Source: Planctomycetota bacterium
GTDB lineage: Bacteria; Planctomycetota; UBA1135
Direction: 5' to 3'
Assembly (NCBI GenBank): GCA_003696625.1
Contig: RFGR01000090.1
Location: 1-32,196 of the forward strand
DNA length: 32,196 nucleotides
The position numbers and the translations under genes were made by a program. Positions 25,562-32,196 of the stretch are shown piece by piece. A model generated the notes under the pieces. The model worked only from the letters and a program-made list of their open reading frames with translations, made no database searches and was not told the origin of the DNA. Every line of letters begins with the position of its first letter. Position 1 is the stretch's first letter.

Positions 25562-26504
25562 TTCTCTCCCGGATCTTCTCCTCGAGCAACGGCACAAGGT
25601 CGAACAGGTCGCCGACGATGCCGACGTCGGCGGCGGCGAAGATCGGCGCCGCCGGATCCTGGTTGATCGCGGCCAGGAAGGGGGAGCCCTTGAGGCCGCC
25701 GAGGTGCTGGAAGCTGCCGCTGACGCCGATCGCCAGGTAGACCTTGGGCTTGACCGTCCGGCCCGAGGTCCCGACCTGACGGCTCTTCTCCAACCAGCCC
25801 TTGTCGACGATCGGCCGGGTGCAGGCGACCTCGGCGCCGAGGGCCTCGGCCAGCGACCGAATCAGGTCGAGATTCTCTTCCTCCTCGATGCCGCGGCCGA
25901 CCGCGACCAGGACCTCGGCCTGGGTGATGTCGACCTCGCCGGCCTCGGCGGCGACGGCGCCGACGAACTCGCGCCGGGGGCTGAACCCCGTCGGCGCCGG
26001 GCCCTCGACCACCTGGCCGGCGGCGGCGGCCGCGGCGGCGGCCGGATAGGCGCCGGGGCGGACCGTGGCCAGATAACCCGCGGCTTCGACCGCCGCCACC
26101 CGCGCCCGCACCTTGCCGCCGTGGAGCGGCCGCACGCCGACCAGGCGACCATCGCGTAGGCCGATCTCCAGGCAGTCGGACAGCATCGGCCGATCGGTCC
26201 GAGCCGCCAGCAGCGGCGCCAGGTCGAGGGCGTCGTTGCCGTGGGCAAGCAGGACCAGGAACGGCTGCTCGGCCGCGATCCAGGGCGTCAGGGCCGCGGC
26301 CGCCCACTCGCCGTCGAAGACGCCGCCGGGAGCGGCCGGGAAGACTACGACCCGCTCGCACAGACCGGCCAGATCGGCAGCAGCCTCCTCGTCGGCGCCG
26401 AACACGGCGGCAGTGACCCGCACCTCGCCGAGCGAGCGGGCGGCGGCGGTCAGCTCGGCCGCCTCGTCGCCGGGACCGGGGACCACGATCAGGATCTCGC
26501 GCAT
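25554..26504 (-). CDS. etfA: Electron transfer flavoprotein subunit alpha
   Basis: 316 residues. ETF alpha holds FAD and carries electrons from acyl-CoA dehydrogenases to a quinone oxidoreductase. The C-terminal FAD domain has GTSGRTVKPK and GVSGSFQHLGG, then INQDPAAPIFAAADVGIVGDLFDLVPLL, the family signature. The frame is open far upstream, but homology begins at MREILIVV, and ATG 26504 overlaps the etfB stop (TGATG), with GGAGGG upstream. An Ala8 run links the N- and C-terminal domains. Its partner etfB and acceptor EMO are encoded immediately upstream. Confidence 0.95.
   Translation of the reverse strand: MREILIVVPGPGDEAAELTAAARSLGEVRVTAAVFGADEEAAADLAGLCERVVVFPAAPGGVFDGEWAAAALTPWIAAEQPFLVLLAHGNDALDLAPLLAARTDRPMLSDCLEIGLRDGRLVGVRPLHGGKVRARVAAVEAAGYLATVRPGAYPAAAAAAAAGQVVEGPAPTGFSPRREFVGAVAAEAGEVDITQAEVLVAVGRGIEEEENLDLIRSLAEALGAEVACTRPIVDKGWLEKSRQVGTSGRTVKPKVYLAIGVSGSFQHLGGLKGSPFLAAINQDPAAPIFAAADVGIVGDLFDLVPLLEEKIRERRG
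26019..26042. repeat. Ala8 run in etfA
   Basis: Eight alanine codons (seven GCC and one GCG on the minus strand), between the N- and C-terminal domains of EtfA. Confidence 0.8.
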
Positions 26505-27286
26505 CAGACCAGCCCTCCGTGCTCGTGCAGCAACTCGACCAGACGTTCGACCTGCTCCTCCCCGCTGCCGGTGAGGATCTCCGCCCCGCCGCCCTGCGGC
26601 GGCGGGAAGAGCTCCTCGGTCACCACCCGCGGCTGCAGCTCGGCCGGGTCGAGGCCGAGGTCGGCGGCGCCGAGGACCGGGATCTCGACGCCCGCGACCT
26701 TGCGGATGCCGCGGATCGAGACGTAGCGCGGCTCGTTCAGACCGGTCTGCACCGTCACCACCGCCGGCAGGCGCAGGTCGACCAGGTGCTCGACTCCGCC
26801 GGACACCTCGTGCCGGACCCGGGCGGACCCCTCCTCCACCTGCAGGTCGGTGGCGAGGGCGACGAGCGGCAGGTCGAGCAGGCCGGCCAGAAAGCCGCCG
26901 ACCTGGCCGCGGCCCTGGTCGGCCGAGACGGCGCCACAGAGGACCAGATCGGGCCGGGGCTCGGCCATCGCCGCTGCCAGGATCCGAGCCGTGACCCAGG
27001 AGTCGGCCCCGGCGAAGACATCGTCGGACAGCAGCCTGGCCTGGTCGCAACCCATGGCCAGGGCCCGCCGCAGGACCTCCTCGTCGTCCTCGTCGCCGAC
27101 CGTCAAGGCGGTGACCCGGGCGCCCAGTCGCTCCTTGAGCTGCACCGCGGCCTCGACCGCGTAGGCGTCCCATTCGTTGATGTCCCAGGAGAAATCGTCC
27201 TCCTCCAGGGCGCGGCCCGAGCGGTCGATCTCGATCTCGACCTCGCTGGTGTCCGGCACTCGTCGCACGCAGACGTAGATGTCCAT
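26504..27286 (-). CDS. etfB: Electron transfer flavoprotein subunit beta
   Basis: 260 residues, normal length. The N-terminus MDIYVCVRRVPDTSEVEI is the usual ETF-beta opening. NEWDAYAVEAAVQLKE and ALAMGCDQARLL follow. The AMP-loop region AVSADQGRGQVGGFLA is present though somewhat altered. LPAVVTVQTGLNEPRYVSIRGIRKV is the typical ETF-beta segment. Start ATG 27286, with AGGAGG 7 nt upstream overlapping the last codons of the EMO gene. It forms a heterodimer with EtfA. Confidence 0.95.
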   Translation of the reverse strand: MDIYVCVRRVPDTSEVEIEIDRSGRALEEDDFSWDINEWDAYAVEAAVQLKERLGARVTALTVGDEDDEEVLRRALAMGCDQARLLSDDVFAGADSWVTARILAAAMAEPRPDLVLCGAVSADQGRGQVGGFLAGLLDLPLVALATDLQVEEGSARVRHEVSGGVEHLVDLRLPAVVTVQTGLNEPRYVSIRGIRKVAGVEIPVLGAADLGLDPAELQPRVVTEELFPPPQGGGAEILTGSGEEQVERLVELLHEHGGLV

Positions 27287-27297
27287 GGTTCAGCCTC
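27281..27297 (-). promoter_or_regulatory. Start region of etfB
   Basis: The 17-nt string also found at 25545-25561. Here it extends the Shine-Dalgarno to AGGAGG, includes the EMO stop TGA, ACC and the etfB ATG. Confidence 0.7.
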
Positions 27298-29398
27298 CTG
27301 AGGCCGCGGCCGGCGTCGCCAGGCCGGCGGCGCGCGCGGCCAGCTCCGCCAGGTCGAGGATCTCGATCTCGCCCTCGCGGCCGCTGGTCTTGACCGCGTC
27401 CTCCAGGTTGATCAGACAGAAGGGGCAGGCGGTGACCACCACCTGGGCGCCGGCCGCGACCGCCTGCTCCAGGCGGATCTCGCCCATCCGGCGCTCGCAC
27501 TCGACCTCGTTGAACAGGTAGAGCGAGCCGCCGCCGCAACAAAAGCTGCGGTTGCGACAGCGCTCCATCTCGACCGTGCGCAAGCCCGGGATGGCCGCGA
27601 GCAGCCGCCGCGGCGCTTCGTACTGGCCGTTGTGTCGGCCGAGGTAGCAGGGGTCGTGGAAGGCGTAGGTGCGCCGATCGGCGAGCGGCGAGAAGCTCAG
27701 GCGGCCGTCGGCGGCCAGCTCGGCCAGCAACTGGGAGTGATGCAGCACCGGGCGTTCGAGGCCGTAGTCGTGCCGCAGCGCGTTCATCGCGTGCGGGTCG
27801 GTGGTGACGACGCGGGCGAAGCGCCGCTCGGCCAGGGCCGCCCGATTCTGCTCGCGCAGGGCCAGGAACAGCCCCTCCTCGCCGAAACGACGCGCCTCGT
27901 GGCCGGAATCGACCTCGTCCCGGCCGAGGTGGCCGGCCTCGACCCCGGCCGCCCGCAGCAGCCGGGCGAAGGCGGCGGCGGTCCGCTGCAGGCGGGGATC
28001 GAAGGCGACGGCGCTGTCGGTGAAGAACAGGACGTCGGCCGCCTCGCCCGGATCGAGGGCGGGCAGCAGCGGTTCCTCTTCCCCGTCGGGCTCGGCCCAC
28101 CGGCCGCGCTGGCGGGCCGTCTTGCCGAAGGGGTTGCCGCGTTTCTCGAGCGCGGCCATCGGCTTCTGCAGGGTGGCCGGCAGGCGGCCCTCGTCGACCA
28201 GCCGACGGCGCATGTCCACCACTTTGTCGATGTACTCGATCGTGACCGGACAGGCCTCCTCGCAAGCGCCGCAGGTGGTGCAGCTCCACAGCTCACCCTC
28301 GCCGATCGTCTCCCCCACTAGAGCCGGGCGCTCCGCCGGCGGCACCACCGGTCCGAACACTGGATAGTGAGCGTAGGCTGCGGCCCGCATCTTGAGGCTG
28401 ATCATCCGCGGGGACAGGGGGGTGCCGGCGGCGTAGGCCGGACAGTGGTCGGAACAGCGGCCGCAGTCGGTGCAGGTATAGGCGTCGAGCAGGTGCTTCC
28501 AGCCGAAGTCCTCGAGCCGGCCGACGCCGACGGACTCGAGGGAGTCGAAGTCCGCCTCGCGGTAGGACGGAGGCTTGACCGCCCCGCTCGGCTCCAGCTT
28601 GGAGAAGAAGACGTTCGGCAGAGCGGTCAGGACGTGGAAGTGCTTGCCGAGCGGCAGCAGGCAGAGAAAGAGGAGCAGGGTGGCGTTGTGGACCCAGAAA
28701 CCGGCCAGGTGGGCGCGGAGCAGGGTCGTCTCCGAACCGCCGAGGAGGCCGGCGGCCAAGGTCGCCAGCGGCTCGCGCCAGCCGCCGGTCTCGCCCCGCA
28801 GGCCGAGGCCGCTGCCGTCGTAGACCGCGTCCGCGACCATCAGGGTCGAGATCAAGCCCAGGATCAACAACGCCTCACGGGCGTGGGATTCGGTGGCGTG
28901 GCGGTCGTGGTACCGGGCCGGCCGCAGGAGCAGGCGCCGGCAGGCCGCGGTCGCGCAGGCGGCCAGCACCAGCAACTCGACCCAGTCCTTGCTCGCGGCG
29001 TAGGCCGGGCCGAAATCGGCGAAACCCGGCGCGAAGGCCTCCCCGATCAGGCCGAGCGAGCGGACCGAGAGGATCAGGAAGCCGGCGAAGATGAGGATGT
29101 GCAGGCCGCCGGCCAGCCGGTAGCGGGGTTGGCGGGCCTGCCCGAAGCCGATCACGAGCAGGCGGAGCAGGCGCCGGCCGGGCCGGTCCAGGCGCGGCTG
29201 GGGCGAGGCGGCGCGCAGGAGCTGGAGCCGGCGCCGGAGAATCCAGAGGAAGGCTGCCCCGGCCGCCAGGAGCAGCAGCGCCTGGAGGAGCGAAGCCGGA
29301 AGCTGGAGGATCCGGTGGGCGGCGGGGGAAATCTCGATCGCGGGCAAGCGGGCTGGCTGGCGGGACCGGCTGGGCGAGCGCGCCCCGGCAGCGATCAC
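27290..29398 (-). CDS. ETF:quinone oxidoreductase, EMO type (cytochrome b / HdrD-like Fe-S protein)
   Basis: 702 residues. The N-terminal part (about 30-260) has several transmembrane helices resembling the NarI-type cytochrome b, with His candidates for haem b (H100, H172, H237, H253, H255). Two [4Fe-4S] motifs follow: C309, C312, C315, C319 and C373, C376, C379, C383. A HdrD-type region then has one complete CCG motif (C584, C620-C621, C658, C661). This is the architecture of the ETF-membrane oxidoreductases (EMO) that pass electrons from EtfAB to menaquinone. The first CCG domain has lost its cysteines (see findings). Start uncertain: GTG 29398 or 29401; no ATG precedes the first helix. 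First gene of the operon with etfB, etfA and an acyl-CoA dehydrogenase. Confidence 0.85.
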   Translation of the reverse strand: MIAAGARSPSRSRQPARLPAIEISPAAHRILQLPASLLQALLLLAAGAAFLWILRRRLQLLRAASPQPRLDRPGRRLLRLLVIGFGQARQPRYRLAGGLHILIFAGFLILSVRSLGLIGEAFAPGFADFGPAYAASKDWVELLVLAACATAACRRLLLRPARYHDRHATESHAREALLILGLISTLMVADAVYDGSGLGLRGETGGWREPLATLAAGLLGGSETTLLRAHLAGFWVHNATLLLFLCLLPLGKHFHVLTALPNVFFSKLEPSGAVKPPSYREADFDSLESVGVGRLEDFGWKHLLDAYTCTDCGRCSDHCPAYAAGTPLSPRMISLKMRAAAYAHYPVFGPVVPPAERPALVGETIGEGELWSCTTCGACEEACPVTIEYIDKVVDMRRRLVDEGRLPATLQKPMAALEKRGNPFGKTARQRGRWAEPDGEEEPLLPALDPGEAADVLFFTDSAVAFDPRLQRTAAAFARLLRAAGVEAGHLGRDEVDSGHEARRFGEEGLFLALREQNRAALAERRFARVVTTDPHAMNALRHDYGLERPVLHHSQLLAELAADGRLSFSPLADRRTYAFHDPCYLGRHNGQYEAPRRLLAAIPGLRTVEMERCRNRSFCCGGGSLYLFNEVECERRMGEIRLEQAVAAGAQVVVTACPFCLINLEDAVKTSGREGEIEILDLAELAARAAGLATPAAASGG

Positions 29399-29563
29399 CA
29401 CCCCCGGCGGCGCAGGGGTGGCTAACTCCTGCGGGCGGAGAATCAAGGAATCCGACTTCCGGCCGGAGCGGACCGGGATCCTCCAAGACGCCCCGAATCT
29501 CGACTGGATCCTTTCTTGTTCTCTGCGCATGATGGGATCTTGCTGATCCCGAACCAGCCTCCG
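29399..29563. other. 165-nt divergent intergenic region
   Basis: Between the EMO operon and the BNR-repeat gene. Less GC-rich at about 29500-29550. I see no clear -35/-10 pair for either gene. An AGGAG at about 22 nt before the EMO GTG is too distant for a Shine-Dalgarno. Confidence 0.4.
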
Positions 29564-32050
29564 ATGTCCGTTCTCCTCCTCGCCCTTCCCGCCGCCCTCC
29601 TGCTCCCGGCCCGGGCCGCCGCCGCTCAGGACCCCGGCCGGCTCGACCGCATCGAACAACGCCTGGACGATCTGGCCGCGCGGGTCGAACGACTCGCCGC
29701 CGAGATCGAGGAGCGCGCCGCCGCCAGCCGCCGCACCAGCCCCGAGGAACGGCAGGCGGCCTGGGAGCGGCACCGGGCGCTGACCGAGGCCTCGCCCTGG
29801 GCCGACCTGCGCTGGCAGTTTCTCGGCCCGACCAACCTGAGCGGCCGGGTGACCGACGTGGCGGTCGAGACCCCGCGCGGCCGCAGCTACGCGATCTACG
29901 CGGCCACCGCCTCCGGCGGCGTTTGGAAGACCGTCAATGAGGGCGTGACCTGGGAACCGATCTTCGATCAGGCGCCCTCGACCTCGATCGGCGACGTCAC
30001 CCTGGCCCCCTCCGACCAGCGGATCGTCTGGGTCGGCACCGGCGAGGCCAACATCTTCCGCTCGTCGATGGCCGGTCACGGCGTCTACAAGTCGGAGGAC
30101 GGCGGCGCCACCTGGCGACACATGGGCCTGGCGGCGACCCACACGATCGCCCGCATCGTCGTCCACCCCCACCACCCGGAGATCGTCTACGTCGCCGCCT
30201 CCGGCAACGAGTGGACCAAGAACGAGGAGCGGGGCGTCTACCGCTCGACCGACGGCGGCGAGAGCTGGCGCAAGGTTCTCTACGTCGACGCCGAGACCGG
30301 CGCCATCGATCTGGTCATGGACCCGAGCAACCCGGCCGTCCTCTACGCCGCCACCTGGCAACGCACCCGCCGCAAGTGGAACGACCCGCGCAACCACGAG
30401 GGCTCGCGCGGCAGTTCGATCTACCGCAGCGACGACGGCGGCGACACCTGGCGGGAGATCGTCGCCGGCCTGCCCGAGGCGCGCTGGCGCGGACGGATCG
30501 GCCTCGACCTGTGCGCCGCGCGCCCGGAGGTGGTCTACGCCTTCCTCGACTGCTATCAGCCGGTCCCGGAGGAAGGGGAGAAGGAGGACGGCGAGGACTC
30601 CTACGGCCGGCCGTCGAGCGGTCGCATCGAGGGCGCCCAGCTCTGGCGCTCGGACGACCGCGGCGAGCACTGGCGCAAGGTCAGCGAGAGCAACGAGTTC
30701 ATGCGCCGGCTGTCGGCGACCTACGGTTGGGTCTTCGGCCAGGTCCGGGTCGATCCCACCGACCCGGACAAGGTTTACCTGCTGGGGCTGGCCCTGAACG
30801 TGTCCGAGGACGGCGGCCGGACCTTCCGGCGGCTGCGCGGCATGCACGGCGACCACCACGCCCTCTGGATCGACCCGGCCAACCCCGACTACCTGGTCAA
30901 CGGCAACGACGGCGGCATCGTCGTCTCCTACGACGGCGGCGCCCACTGGCGCCAGTTCCTCGACAACCTGCCGGCGGTCCAGTTCTACAACGTCGCCTTC
31001 GACATGGCCGAGCCGTTCCACGTCTACGGCTCGATCCAGGATCACGGCTCGCGCCGGGCGGTGGTCGACCTGAGCCGCGGCCGCGACCGGATCCGGCCGC
31101 AGGAGTGGGAAGACGCCCCGGGCGGCGAGGCCAGCTACCACGCCGTCGATCCGACCGATCCGGACCTGGTCTATTCAGAGGGGTTCTACGGCTCGATCGG
31201 CCGCAGCGACCTCGGCAGCGGCGAGCGGGTCCGCCTGCGCCCACGCGCCGCGGAAGGCGAGGAACCTCTGCGCGGCCAGTGGCTGGCCCCGTTCATGATC
31301 AGCCGCCACAACCCGCGGATCATCTACCACGGCATGAACCGCCTGTTCCGCTCCCTCGACCGCGGCGACCGCTTCGAGCCGATCAGCCCCGATCTGTCCT
31401 GGAACGATCCGGCCCGAAAGGGCGACATCCCCTACCAAACGATCACCACCATCGACGAGTCGCCCTTCCACTTCGGTCTCCTCTACGCCGGCACCGACGA
31501 CGGCCGTCTGTGGCTCACCCGCGACAGCGGCCGGGGCTGGACCGAGATCTCCGCCGGTCTGGCCGCCCACCGCTGGATCTCCCGGGTGGTGGCCTCGGCC
31601 GCGGCCGAGGGCCGGGTGTACGTGGCCCAGAACGGCAAGCGGGACGAGGACTTCACGCCCTACCTCTGGCGATCGGAAGACTTCGGCGCCACCTGGACCG
31701 ACATCGCCGCCGGCATCCCGACCGGCCCGATCAACGTCGTCCACGAGGACCCGAAGAACCCCGACGTGCTCTACGTCGGCACCGATGTCGGGGTCTACGT
31801 CTCGCGCGACCGCGGCGCCAGCTGGGACTCGCTGTCGGCCGGCCTGCCCAGCACCTTCGTTCACGACCTCAAGGTCCATCCCCGCGACGACATCTTGGTC
31901 ATCGCCACCCACGGTCGCGGCATGTGGGCGATGGACGTGCGGCCGATCCAGGATCCGGAGCGGTACGCCCCGGCGCCGGCACCGGCACCGGCGGCGGCGG
32001 CCGAGACCGACGACGACGAGGAGATCGAGGACCCCGAAGGTTGGGGCTGA
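29564..32050 (+). CDS. Secreted BNR/sortilin-like beta-propeller protein
   Basis: 828 residues. Signal peptide (1-22) with likely cleavage AAA|Q. A coiled-coil-like helix of about 40 residues (RIEQRLDDLAARVERLAAEI) follows, then ten or more Asp-box repeats of the form S/T-x-D-x-G-x-x-W/F, for example YKSEDGGATW, YRSTDGGESW, YRSDDGGDTW, LWRSDDRGEHW, VSYDGGAHW, LTRDSGRGW and VSRDRGASW. These make one or two propellers, as in the Vps10/sortilin-like proteins often annotated as glycosyl hydrolases. No catalytic residues of sialidases are identifiable, so a binding role is as likely. A Pro/Ala-rich and acidic tail ends the protein. An upstream TTG at 29516 is in frame, but ATG 29564 opens the signal peptide. 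Confidence 0.88.
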   Translation: MSVLLLALPAALLLPARAAAAQDPGRLDRIEQRLDDLAARVERLAAEIEERAAASRRTSPEERQAAWERHRALTEASPWADLRWQFLGPTNLSGRVTDVAVETPRGRSYAIYAATASGGVWKTVNEGVTWEPIFDQAPSTSIGDVTLAPSDQRIVWVGTGEANIFRSSMAGHGVYKSEDGGATWRHMGLAATHTIARIVVHPHHPEIVYVAASGNEWTKNEERGVYRSTDGGESWRKVLYVDAETGAIDLVMDPSNPAVLYAATWQRTRRKWNDPRNHEGSRGSSIYRSDDGGDTWREIVAGLPEARWRGRIGLDLCAARPEVVYAFLDCYQPVPEEGEKEDGEDSYGRPSSGRIEGAQLWRSDDRGEHWRKVSESNEFMRRLSATYGWVFGQVRVDPTDPDKVYLLGLALNVSEDGGRTFRRLRGMHGDHHALWIDPANPDYLVNGNDGGIVVSYDGGAHWRQFLDNLPAVQFYNVAFDMAEPFHVYGSIQDHGSRRAVVDLSRGRDRIRPQEWEDAPGGEASYHAVDPTDPDLVYSEGFYGSIGRSDLGSGERVRLRPRAAEGEEPLRGQWLAPFMISRHNPRIIYHGMNRLFRSLDRGDRFEPISPDLSWNDPARKGDIPYQTITTIDESPFHFGLLYAGTDDGRLWLTRDSGRGWTEISAGLAAHRWISRVVASAAAEGRVYVAQNGKRDEDFTPYLWRSEDFGATWTDIAAGIPTGPINVVHEDPKNPDVLYVGTDVGVYVSRDRGASWDSLSAGLPSTFVHDLKVHPRDDILVIATHGRGMWAMDVRPIQDPERYAPAPAPAPAAAAETDDDEEIEDPEGWG

Positions 32051-32075
32051 GGGCCGGATCGGTTCGCCGGCGGAC

Positions 32076-32105
32076 GGGGCCGGGGCTCCAACGAGCCCCG
32101 GCCCC
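32076..32105 (+). terminator. Hairpin after the BNR-repeat gene
   Basis: A perfect 13-bp stem (GGGGCCGGGGCTC, 32076-32088, with 32093-32105) and a 4-nt loop. No T tract follows. It lies between convergent genes and may serve both. Confidence 0.65.
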
Positions 32106-32128
32106 GAGCCGCGTTCGACCGGCGAGGT

Positions 32129-32196
32129 TCAGCCGACCGTCCGCACCACCGGATTGCTGAACAGGAAGCTGCCGGTGTCGAAGCCGTGCAGCCAGA
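32129..32196 (-). CDS. C-terminal tail of an unrecognised gene (runs off right edge)
   Basis: 22 codons to a TGA at 32131-32129, reading ...WLHGFDTGSFLFSNPVVRTVG. It is convergent with the BNR gene behind a shared hairpin. Composition is protein-like but too short to identify. Confidence 0.4.
   Translation of the reverse strand, partial: WLHGFDTGSFLFSNPVVRTVG

Noticed and set aside
29516-29563. Earlier TTG start for the BNR-repeat gene
   Set aside because: It would put 16 polar residues before the signal peptide; ATG 29564 opens it directly.

Overview
The window is 32 kb of chromosome from a very GC-rich (by eye about 70% or more) Gram-negative-type bacterium. Several secreted proteins have Sec signal peptides, one protein has a lipobox, and an ETF:quinone oxidoreductase (EMO type) is present. 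The mix of a response-regulator/PPDK-N fusion, BNR-repeat, S9, S15 and M28 secreted proteins and an ETF/EMO cluster fits an Acidobacteriota-like or related deep lineage (Krumholzibacteriota, Eisenbacteria, Gemmatimonadota), but the sequence does not settle the phylum. I see no phage, IS, CRISPR or integration signature. It is ordinary, densely packed chromosome.

Layout. 1-399: 5' part of tilS (minus). 537-2756: gap-pgk glycolytic operon with a terminator. 2816-3804: a SatD-family gene converging on a small membrane protein. 3846-6550: rpe, an Eis-like GNAT and accD. 6517-8274: trmJ and rlmN (minus). 8432-9793: gdhA with a terminator. 9881-12874: a 997-residue response-regulator/PPDK-N protein. 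12921-12996: tRNA-Asn with its own promoter and terminator. 13356-13622: a small RRM protein (minus). 13966-19025: secreted M28 peptidase, secreted S15-type peptidase and an unrecognised secreted protein. 18977-21721: an ATP-grasp ligase, a KDPG-aldolase-like protein and an O-methyltransferase. 21798-24384: a small lipoprotein and a DPP-IV-like S9 peptidase. 24402-29398: a four-gene minus-strand operon, EMO-etfB-etfA-acyl-CoA dehydrogenase. 29564-32050: a secreted BNR-repeat protein, then a terminator and the tail of a partial minus-strand gene.

Functionally, the secreted peptidases, glutamate dehydrogenase and the acyl-CoA dehydrogenase/ETF/EMO electron path suggest a proteolytic heterotroph that oxidises amino acids and acyl-CoAs into a quinone pool. 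This is inference from gene content.

No obviously new multi-gene system is visible. The most interesting signals are genome-wide habits. (1) At about a dozen gene starts a TANNNT-like -10 hexamer lies 6-9 nt before the start codon with no Shine-Dalgarno, which indicates leaderless mRNAs; genes inside operons do carry Shine-Dalgarno sequences. (2) Four of five secreted proteins have Gln just after the predicted signal-peptidase site, a 'Q-rule' known from Bacteroidetes. (3) The EMO protein has lost all four cysteines of its first CCG domain. (4) The SatD-family gene has an inverted repeat between its -35 and -10 boxes. (5) Three convergent gene pairs share a single CTAG as both stop codons.
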